The notes beneath the pieces were generated by a model, which was given only the letters and a program-made list of their open reading frames with translations, was not told the origin of the DNA and did no database searches. From contig JAVGWX010000001.1 in the NCBI GenBank assembly GCA_036924085.1, forward strand, positions 4,568,200 to 4,632,199: 64,000 nt of DNA, in the 5' to 3' direction. Position 1 is the first letter of the stretch; each line of letters opens with the position of its first letter. Position numbers and translations under genes: made by a program. The DNA comes from Ariolimax columbianus (taxonomy: Eukaryota > Mollusca > Gastropoda > Stylommatophora > Arionidae). Below are positions 57,074 through 64,000 of the stretch, piece by piece.

Positions 57074-57968
57074 CTACTTCTTCTTCTTCTTCTTCTTCGT
57101 ACGCTGTCAGACGTCAACTTTAATTTGTTCGAAGAAAGCAGCTGTCATCCTGAGGCTGTCGACACTGACATAGAGCTTGTCTAGTGTTGCCACTAGTGAT
57201 GGCCACATGTGCTTTCTCTGGTCCTCGTATGTCGGGCAATTTTGCAGTAGATGTTCAGCGGTCATTTTCCCTGTGCCACAGGTGCATTCGTCAGTGCCAC
57301 CTATCTTCAGTTTATTGAATAGGTGGTACCTCAGTCTGTTGTGGCCTTGTGCGGAGTCTGAAGACCCCGACCTGCTCTTTTCTGTTCAGTTGGTAGTAGA
57401 TCTCATTTTTTGTGTAGCCAGTATGTTCGTATGTTCTGTTTCCCATTTGGCCATGTATCTGGCCATAATAAACCTGCTCTTAAATCATTAAATTCAGTAT
57501 TTTTCTGGCTTTTTAGTGCTGTAACCACGGCCAGGACATCTGTAAACATGACTTTCTGGCTTTCATTGCTTTCGCCTGTCAGCATTGCTTCTACTGCAGC
57601 CTTCAGTGCCTCTGCCTTCGCTCTAAAATTGCTTGAGAATTTTCCAGTTGCCATTGACAGTGTTATTTTTCTACCATTCTGTGTTGTGTTTGTTACAGAA
57701 CCGTCAGTGTATGCATGGGTCCAGTCAGTGCTTGGGTAGTTTTCCGCTATGTACCTCAGGTTTATGTCTCTCCTTTCTTGTTCAGTCTGGCTGTTTCTGT
57801 TTCCAATACCTGGTATATTTTCTACCACCTCCAGAATGATATGCTGCTTCCATGTGGGTTTGCGTACAGTAGGGATGGGCTTTGGTGTTGTTATAGTGTT
57901 CATAGGGTCTTCGATCATCTTTGCTTTGGCTATTTCTGCAAAGTTTCTCCGGTTTAGTTTTCCTTTTC
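57074..57968 (-). mobile_element. LINE copy D, nested in the 3' tail of copy E
   Basis: Begins on the plus strand with a (CTT)n tail, runs inwards through the family C-terminus and RNase H, and ends at agttttccttttcc, where the (CTT)n tail of copy E begins. Two internal deletions are visible: one removes about 33 bp of the RNase H core between the repeated motifs of NTTQNG, and one of about 160 bp removes the WVPSH..GNEEADRL region with the last RNase H Asp. It groups with copy A (NTITTPKPIPT, RYIAENYPS). Its position suggests insertion into the GAA tail of E, so D is the younger of the pair. Confidence 0.88.
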
Positions 57969-59423
57969 CTTCTTCTTCTTCTTCTTCTTCATCGTACGCA
58001 GTCAGACAGTAACCATTATTTTTTTCGAAAAAAGCGGCGGTCATCCTGAGGCTGTCGACACTGCCATAGAGCTTGTCTTGTGGTTCCACTGGTGATGGCC
58101 ACATCTGCTTTCTCTGATCCTCGTATGTCGGTTAGTTCTGCAGCAGATGTTCAGCGGTCATTTTCCCGGTACCACACTGGCATTCGTCGGTACCACCTAT
58201 CTTCAATTTGTTGAATAGGTGGTACCTCAGTCTATTGTGGCCAGTGCGAAGTCTAAAGACAACGACCTGCTCTCTTCTGTTCAACTGGTAATAAGCATCG
58301 TTTTTGGTGTAGCCGGTATGTTCAGTTTCCCATTTGGTCATGTATCTGCCTTTAATAAGCCGTTTTGACTCTTCGTACGTCATACTAGTATCTGTTTGTG
58401 GTAGTCTTGCACCTTCTTTTGCCAGTCTGTCTGCCTCCTCGTTGCCTTGGATGTTGCAGTGTGATGGGACCCACTGTACCACTACCCTTTTTGGTGCGGA
58501 CTGCTGGCATAGTTGACAGAGTACTGCTCTTAAGTCATTAAGCTCAGTGTTTTTCTTGCTTTTTAGCGCTGTGACTACGGCCAGAGCACCTGTAAGCAGG
58601 ACTGTATGGCTTTCATTTTCTTTATGTGTCACCATTTCTTCCACTGCCGCCCTCAGTGCCTCTGCCTCTGCTCTCTACCAGTAGCGAATGACAGTGTTAT
58701 TTTTCTGCCATTTGGTAGGTTCAGGAATGCTCCTGCCCCTCCGTTCTGTGTAGTGTTTGTTACAGAACCGTCGGTGTATGCATGGGTCCAGTCCATGCTT
58801 GGGTAGTTTTTCGATATAAAGCTTAGATTAGTATCTCTCCTTTCTTTTTCAGTCTGGCAGTTTTTGTTTCCAATACCTGGTATATTTTCTACCCCCTCTG
58901 GAAATATATCCTGCCTCCAGGTAGGTTTTCGTACAGTAGTGATGGGTTTTGGTGTTGTTAGTGCGTTTATGGGATCTTCGTGCATCTTTGCTTTGGCTAT
59001 TTCTGCAAAGTTTCTCCGCTTTAGTTTCCCATTTCCCAAATTGTTTAGTCTCTGGTGCATTGGATGGTCAGTCAGTCTTCGGAGTTTCTCTGACTGCAGC
59101 TGAGCTCTGCAGTCCCTTCTATCGGTCATGGATTGCAGTTTTGTAATCTTTTCAAGTTCTACAATTGGCGTTGACTTCATGCTTCCTGTTATAACTCTCA
59201 TGGCTTGGTTTTGAAGTTTGCTAACTTTATCGAAGTTCGCCTTTGCTGCTGTTGTCCATGCCGCAATGCCATACTCGAGAACTGGTCTCACTCTTCCAGT
59301 GTACAGTTTCTTTAGTATACTTTCGTCTGCTCCCCAGCTTGTGCCAGCAAGTTTCGTCATGATTGCCATTCTTTCTCTGGCTCTCATTCGGTTTCTCTCG
59401 ATCTGACTTTTCCATGTCATGCG
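57969..59423 (-). mobile_element. LINE copy E, 5'-truncated
   Basis: Family member with (GAA)n tail at 57969-57992, Cys/His C-terminus, RNase H, linker and RT thumb (MTWKSQIERNRMRARERMAI, LAGTSWGADESILKKLYTGR). It is truncated at catgcgc. Lesions: a stop near 58134 (LLQN followed by TAA), and a 16-bp deletion near 58677 that shifts the frame after SFATG. The repeat catcggcgag at 57064-57073 and 59424-59433 flanks the D plus E pair and is best read as the TSD of E. It groups with B and F (NALTTPKPIT, RQDIFPE). Confidence 0.9.
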
Positions 59424-59433
59424 CATCGGCGAG
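59424..59433. repeat. Right TSD of the D/E pair
   Basis: catcggcgag, directly after the 5' truncation point of copy E. Confidence 0.8.
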
Positions 59434-59599
59434 GTACAAAATCTATGAGCCGTGTTTTAAAAAACTACAACTTTAGAAATGAAAATTATTCGTCCCAAAA
59501 CAAATGTAAATAATCTGTCCTATTCTACACATAAACTATGTTGATTCTCAACGTTAGTATCTATCAGCTCTATACGTTAAGTTTCTATTTTATAGGTAA

Positions 59600-59785
59600 A
59601 GATATGTAAACTCTATGTGTCAAATTATGCTCTACTCTTTACGTTGTAAATATGGATTGTTATCTAGAATAGATTGGATACCTATAGTTATTTTTAGATC
59701 AAGTGAATGTAAAAGAAACTATTGGTACACAAACTCTGCAGAGTCTTCTAAACCAGTACAAAGACGTTCAGTTAAGTTAAAACTT
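59600..59785 (+). mobile_element. CR1-like LINE 3' end
   Basis: Shares ctctgNagagtcttctaaac and cagNaNaaagacgtt with the 3' end of the CR1-like element at 24955-26310. Upstream sequence (agaatagattggatacc) fits a NRLDR-type C-terminus. Only the terminal portion is present. Confidence 0.65.
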
Positions 59786-60194
59786 TCACAATTTAGACCA
59801 ACAATTGTTCTTCCACTTCAGATCACCAGGAAAGCAAGTTTATTCGTTCCCTTTCACTGCGTGGTGAGTGCGTGGGGTATTATTTCTGGAGCTCTCCTAC
59901 CAACCGAGATCCAGAACTCACTAGTATTTTGGCCTGTTTGAATTACCGGGTGGGTGGACAAACCATAAACTGGAGAGTCCTCTACCCAAGACTGATTAGA
60001 TGGCGTTGTTAGTGGTCGATTGAGGACAGCCTCTATGTAACAGTGGATCTATTCTCGTATCTAGCAGACAGAGTCGCCCCAGCTGCGCTTCGGGTATAAT
60101 ATCTGACCAAGGGAAACTAAACAGTGACTTGTGAAGGAGAGAAAGCTACCAACGAACATAGTTGGAGATAACAGACGAACAACTGAAAGAGTAC

Positions 60195-60285
60195 TTTATA
60201 GTTCTTCTTCTGCATTCGTTCTCAATCTCTGGCTACAAAGCCCTTAACAGGGCTTTGCAAGTAGCAGGATTTAGATCGGAGAACG
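60195..60285 (+). mobile_element. SINE-like copy S3, left part
   Basis: Matches S2 from about 20165: cattcgttctcaatctctgg, then the hairpin aaagcccttaacagggcttt, aagtagcag and gagaacg. It is interrupted at 60285 by LINE copy F and continues at 62566. Confidence 0.8.
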
Positions 60286-62565
60286 AAAGCTGGAAAAGGG
60301 GTATTGTACCCCAGGCATGGAAAGATGCAATACTGGTACCAGTACCAAAAACAGGGAAGGACAAAACAGATCCAAATGGATACAGGCCCATTAGCCTACT
60401 GAGCTGTGTCGGCAAGCTGATGGAACGGATGATAAACACCAGACTGATGTGGCATCTGGAAGAAAAACGAATACTAATTCCACAGCAAGCCGGCTTTAGA
60501 CAGCACAGATCCACTGAGGACCAGGTCATCCTCATAGCCCAGGAGATAGAAGATGCCTACCAGGCACAGAAACACACAGTAGCTGTTTGGGTGGATCTGG
60601 AAAAGGCATTTGACAAAGTCTGGAAGGATGGACTTAGAGTCAAGCTAAGAAGAAGTGATGTCTGTGGGAAGATGTACAAGTGGATCAACCACTACCTGAA
60701 ACAAAGAACGGCCAGAGTCCAAGTACAAGGGCAGATGAGCAAAAAGGTGACACTCGAGCAGGGAGTACCCCAAGGGGGAGTACTGTCACCCACCCTCTTC
60801 CTGGTATATATAAACGATATTACAGAGAATATACCAAGAAGAGTCCATAGCTCAATGTTTGCAGACGATCTGGCTATGTGGATCTCTGAAAAGAATCTCA
60901 CCATAGCAAGAAATCGGATGCAGACGGCCCTAACATCGCTGGAAGAGTGGGCGAACTCATGGCTGGTCAAAATAAACGAGGAGAAAACCACGTGCACAAT
61001 ATTCTCGCTCTCATTAAAACCCCAAAGTACCAAATTAAGTCTGAATGGCAAAATCCTGCAGCCAAACGACAACCCAACCTATCTGGGAGTCACATTTGAT
61101 CGGCGCATGACATGGAAAAGTCAGATTGAGAGAAACCGAATGAAAGCCAGAGAAAGAATGGCAATCATGAGGAAACTTGCTGGCACAAGCTGGGGAGCAG
61201 ACGAAGGCATACTAAAGAAACTGTACACTGGAAGAGTGAGACCAGTTCTCGAGTATGGCATTGCGGCATGGACAACCGCAGCGAAGGCGAACTTCGATAA
61301 AGTTAACAAACTTCAAAACCAAGCCATGAGAATTATAACAGGTGGCATGAAGTCAACGCCAATTGTAGAACTTAAAAAGATTACAAAATTGCAATCCATG
61401 ACCGATAGAAGAGACTGCAGAGCCCAGCTGCAGTCAGAGAAACTCAGAAGACTGACGGACCATCCAATGTACCAGAGACTAAACAATTTGGGAAATGGGA
61501 AACTAAAGCGGAGAAACTTTGCAGAAATAGCCAAAGCAAAGATGCACGAAGATCCCATAAACGCACTAACAACACCAAAACCCATCACTACTGTACGAAA
61601 ACCTACTTGGAGGCAGGATATATTTCCAGAGGTGGTAGAAAATATACCAGGTATTGCAAACAAAAACTGCCAGAGTGAAAAAGAAAGGAGAGACACTACT
61701 CTAAGCTTCATAACGAAAAGCTACCCAAGCATGGACTGGACCCATGCATACACCGACGGTTCTGTAACAAACACAACACAGAACGGAGGGGCAGGAGCAT
61801 TCCTGAACCTACCAAATGGCAGAAAAATAACACTGTCATTCGCTACTGGTAAGTACACAAGCAATTTCAGAGCAGAGGCAGAGGCACTGAGGGCGGCAGT
61901 GGAAGAAATGGTAACACACAGTGAAAATGAGAGCCATATAGTCCTGCTGACAGATGCTCTCGCCGTAGTCACAGCGCTAAAAAGCCAGAAAAACACTGAG
62001 CTTAATGACTTAAGAGCAGCACTCTGCAAACTGTGCCAGCAGTCCGCACCAAAAAGGGTAGTGGTACAGTGGGTACCGTCACACTGCAACATCCAAGGCA
62101 ACGAGGAGGCAGACAGACTGGCAAAAGAAGGTGCAAGGTTACCACAAACAGATACCAGTATGACGTACGAAGAGTCAAAACGGCTTATCAAAGCCAGATA
62201 CATGACCAAATGGGAAACCGAACATACTGGTTACACCAAAAACGATGCCTATTACCAGTTGAACCGAAGAGAGCAGGTCGTTGTCTTCAGACTTCGCACT
62301 GGCCACAACAGACTGAGGTACCACCTATTCAACAAATTGAAGATAGGGTGTACCGACGAATGCCCGTGCGGTACTGGTAAAATGACCACTGAACATCTGC
62401 TGCAGAACTGCCCGACATACGAGGATCAGAGAGAGCAGATGTGGCCATTGCCAGTGGAACTGCAAGACAAGCTCTATGGTAGTGGCGAGAGTCTCAGGAT
62501 GACCGCCGCTTTTTTCGAGAAAATAATGGTTACTGTCTGACTGTGTACGCAGAAGAAGAAGAAGA
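60286..62565 (+). mobile_element. LINE copy F, longest and intact-frame member
   Basis: A 5'-truncated copy starting at aaagctggaaaagg, within the RT finger region (WKRGIVPQAWKDAILVPVPK), and ending in a (GAA)n tail at 62551-62565. A 13-bp direct repeat agatcggagaacg at 60273-60285 and 62566-62578 is the TSD. The insertion splits SINE-like copy S3. The endonuclease and any ORF1 are missing, so it cannot be autonomous, but the RT-RNase H frame has no lesion, which makes it the youngest-looking copy in the window. Confidence 0.95.
60288..62540 (+). CDS. LINE ORF2 3' part: RT, RNase H, Cys/His C-terminus (partial)
   Basis: About 750 codons of pol-like ORF2 with no stop or frameshift. No true start is present; the frame is open upstream only by chance to 60162. 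Residues are counted from 60162. RT: YRPISLL (about 74), QAGFRQHRSTEDQ, VDLEKAFDKVW with Asp145 (motif A), GVPQGGVLSPTLF (motif B), FADD 233-236 (motif C), YLGVTFDRRMTW. Linker: ITGGMKSTPIVELKK. RNase H I: TDGS with Asp532, AEAEAL with Glu572 (or 574), TDALAV with Asp598, GNEEADRLAKEGA with Asp651. C-terminus: Cys730, Cys734, Cys736, His745 and Cys750 in a C.DECPCG...EHLLQNCP arrangement, probably zinc-binding. The function in the family is target-primed reverse transcription; RNase H removes template RNA. The architecture (RT then RNase H) points to the jockey/I group. Confidence 0.93.
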   Translation, partial: SWKRGIVPQAWKDAILVPVPKTGKDKTDPNGYRPISLLSCVGKLMERMINTRLMWHLEEKRILIPQQAGFRQHRSTEDQVILIAQEIEDAYQAQKHTVAVWVDLEKAFDKVWKDGLRVKLRRSDVCGKMYKWINHYLKQRTARVQVQGQMSKKVTLEQGVPQGGVLSPTLFLVYINDITENIPRRVHSSMFADDLAMWISEKNLTIARNRMQTALTSLEEWANSWLVKINEEKTTCTIFSLSLKPQSTKLSLNGKILQPNDNPTYLGVTFDRRMTWKSQIERNRMKARERMAIMRKLAGTSWGADEGILKKLYTGRVRPVLEYGIAAWTTAAKANFDKVNKLQNQAMRIITGGMKSTPIVELKKITKLQSMTDRRDCRAQLQSEKLRRLTDHPMYQRLNNLGNGKLKRRNFAEIAKAKMHEDPINALTTPKPITTVRKPTWRQDIFPEVVENIPGIANKNCQSEKERRDTTLSFITKSYPSMDWTHAYTDGSVTNTTQNGGAGAFLNLPNGRKITLSFATGKYTSNFRAEAEALRAAVEEMVTHSENESHIVLLTDALAVVTALKSQKNTELNDLRAALCKLCQQSAPKRVVVQWVPSHCNIQGNEEADRLAKEGARLPQTDTSMTYEESKRLIKARYMTKWETEHTGYTKNDAYYQLNRREQVVVFRLRTGHNRLRYHLFNKLKIGCTDECPCGTGKMTTEHLLQNCPTYEDQREQMWPLPVELQDKLYGSGESLRMTAAFFEKIMVTV

Positions 62566-62680
62566 AGATCGGAGAACGGAATGTGTTGTGTCGCTAGCTT
62601 ACAGCTTGGCTGCGATATTTGCACTTTTTGGTCATACACATCCGTCTTCGGCAGCACTTTATGGTCAAAAACGTAATGAC
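62566..62680 (+). mobile_element. SINE-like copy S3, right part
   Basis: Resumes S-family sequence after copy F: gagaacggaatgtgttgtgt, acagcttggctgcgatattt, catccgtcttcggcag. The remaining S2-like 3' portion (accgggttag onwards) is missing. Confidence 0.8.
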
Positions 62681-62694
62681 AGTTGCACAAACTG

Positions 62695-62985
62695 GGTGCA
62701 CTTCAAGTAAGAATAGTACTGGGTATACCTTATTTAGAAATGGAATTGGGTATAGCTTAGGTAGGAATGGGATTTTGTATACCTTAGATATGAATATAAT
62801 TGGGTATACCTTAGGTAGAAATAGGACTGGGTATACCTTACGCAGGTATATGACTGGACACACCTTGCGTAGAAACGGAATTGACTATACTTTACGTAAG
62901 AATAAAACAATAAAGTATACCTCATTTAGAACAATAATAGGTTTTACCTTATGTAGGAATATAATAGACCTTAACTTGGAGCTCA
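62695..62985 (+). repeat. 27-bp (9-codon) degenerate repeat
   Basis: About ten diverged units of gggtataccttaggtagaaa plus taggact-like ends. In a plus frame open from 62619 to 63023 each unit reads about nine residues (IGYTLGRNR, TGYTLRRYM, IDYTLRKNK). A reading frame open through such diverged units is unusual, but no start or splice context supports a gene. Confidence 0.75.
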
Positions 62986-62999
62986 ACCTAACACCTTTA

Positions 63000-63373
63000 T
63001 TGCATCTTAATGTTTACCATTAACTATCGAGCCACAACTTTTGACTCATGCTATAGAGAACCTTTTGCTTTGATTGTTTCCTCTACCATTCTTCCCCCAC
63101 TTGTTTCATTGTTCCTTCCCACTCGTCTCTTCCTTTGTGGGTTTCAGTCAATGATAATACTGGTAATATTGGTAGGTTGATTCCAGAGGACACGTCTTAA
63201 ACATCTAAATTTCTCTCTTTTATCTGAAGTAGATATATTTTAAGGAAGCGATCAAGCCTAAAATGAACCATTATATTAGAACATACTGAGAAACTTGTGT
63301 TGACTTGCCACGGTAGAGCTGACTAACATGAAATAATGAGCCAGGTTAGTTTCTATGAACTGTCTTGCCGCAG
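63000..63373. other. No gene recognised
   Basis: No repeat or exon seen before the possible acceptor at 63373. Confidence 0.5.
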
Positions 63374-63522
63374 GAGCTGCGATACGGCTACATCGGGGCC
63401 GTTCATGAAGAAACTGCGCCGTGCACAGCGTCTGTTGAAGGAAGCCCGAGTCAAGTTTAAGACAGAGCGTGAAGCGAAGCTTGTTACCTGGACTTCGATC
63501 TTGAAGAGATACAAGGACAGGG
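63374..63522 (+). CDS. Possible host exon
   Basis: A GC-richer block sits between an acceptor-like tgtcttgccgcag (ending 63373) and a donor-like gtatgt (63523). The open frame reads SCDTATSGPFMKKLRRAQRL, LKEARVKFKTEREAKL and VTWTSILKRYKDRG, a basic, probably helical stretch. At least one other plus frame is closed. It does not match any LINE domain I recognise. The next bases run into dispersed repeat R2 at 63545. It could also be unrecognised mobile-element coding sequence. Confidence 0.3.
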
Positions 63523-63544
63523 GTATGTCTAATGCTATTCAATA

Positions 63545-63865
63545 TCAAGCTGTTGTTGTTGGTATCCAATGCCCACAATGATTATTTTTTCTCTTTTGTG
63601 CGCCCTGAAAAAAACTGTAAAGGGACAGTTTGTAGTATCTTTCCTCATATCCCGAGTGTGCTGATGAAGGTAGACCACAGTCCTTCGTGCGGTTGTGCTA
63701 TGCTTTGTTTGATTTGTGTGACGTTCACTACTAGGGGGATTACGTATATCCACATCTCGTCAGCCAAGTTGCTTTGAAAAGAGTGTGTTTCCATGGATCG
63801 CCACACGGATGAAAGATAGTGGTCTTGGTCAGTATATTGTTCTTGACCCTGGCGCGACGTCCTTT
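63545..63865 (-). mobile_element. Dispersed repeat R2, copy 2, interrupted
   Basis: Matches 50590-50650 at 63565-63615 (aatgcccacaatga, ctcttttgtgcgccctgaaa) and 50690-50750 at about 63785-63850 (gtttccatgg, ggtcttggtcagtatatt). The intervening segment of about 165 bp is absent or different in the 50.5-kb copy. Confidence 0.6.
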
Positions 63866-64000
63866 TCAGTATGTTGTGTCTATCCGAACTAGCTTCTCAG
63901 TTCCTCTCACTATCAAGTATTGAACGATTGTAAGAAGTTTCAGTGATCTCACTAGTCTCGAGGTAAGGTGTCCGCTTCAGGTGCCGGAGATCGTGAGTTC

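Noticed and set aside
57403..58104. 233-codon frame with a poly-Glu stretch as a novel protein
   Set aside because: It reads from the C-terminus of LINE copy E through the GAA tail into copy D; it is a nested-insertion chimera.

Overview
Eukaryotic, almost certainly metazoan, AT-rich genomic DNA. It has no operons or dense ORFs, abundant microsatellites and minisatellites, and many decayed non-LTR retrotransposons (LINEs) of several clades. The mix of a jockey/I-group-like LINE with RNase H, RTE-like LINEs and a CR1-like LINE suggests an invertebrate, perhaps a mollusc. That placement is inference from general familiarity, not from any search. No rRNA, tRNA, CRISPR or prokaryotic feature was seen. 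Only two short stretches look like possible host exons (52357-52804 and 63374-63522), so this is a repeat-dominated intergenic or intronic segment.

Layout. 1-5.3 kb: an RTE-like 3' fragment, sparse DNA, then a 26-bp array split by a SINE-like element, and a 20-bp array. 5.7-7.0 kb: a homogeneous 31-bp minisatellite. 7.05-8.7 kb: a 5'-truncated RNase H LINE (copy G) between 29-bp direct repeats. 8.8-9.6 kb: a dispersed repeat (R1) in a rearranged configuration. 9.6-14.15 kb: a decayed RT gene carrying an in-frame 27-bp minisatellite of about 58 units, a nested younger LINE (copy A) with a perfect 10-bp target-site duplication (TSD), and a second, 33-bp array. 14-24 kb: arrays of 46, 41, 36 and 49 bp plus a second SINE-like copy. 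24.9-27.1 kb: CR1-like and RTE-like fragments, the latter holding a 19-bp array. 30.4-34.4 kb: arrays of 30 and 23 bp, then LINE copy B. 34.7-37.7 kb: an endonuclease fragment and a longer RTE-like RT. 38.9-56 kb: arrays of 32, 4, 33, 12, 46, 40, 26, 38 and 37 bp with scattered LINE and SINE fragments. 57-62.6 kb: LINE copies D and E nested one in the tail of the other, then copy F, whose RT-RNase H frame is uninterrupted and which sits inside a SINE-like copy.

How it fits together. Six copies (A-F) of one LINE family end in a (GAA)n tail; several have TSDs, which gives a relative insertion chronology. The 3' machinery of the family (RT, RNase H, C-terminal Cys/His motif) is readable in copy F; the upstream endonuclease is absent from every copy here. 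Tandem arrays occupy roughly a fifth of the window. Several contain higher-order duplications, and three lie inside reverse-transcriptase coding sequence.
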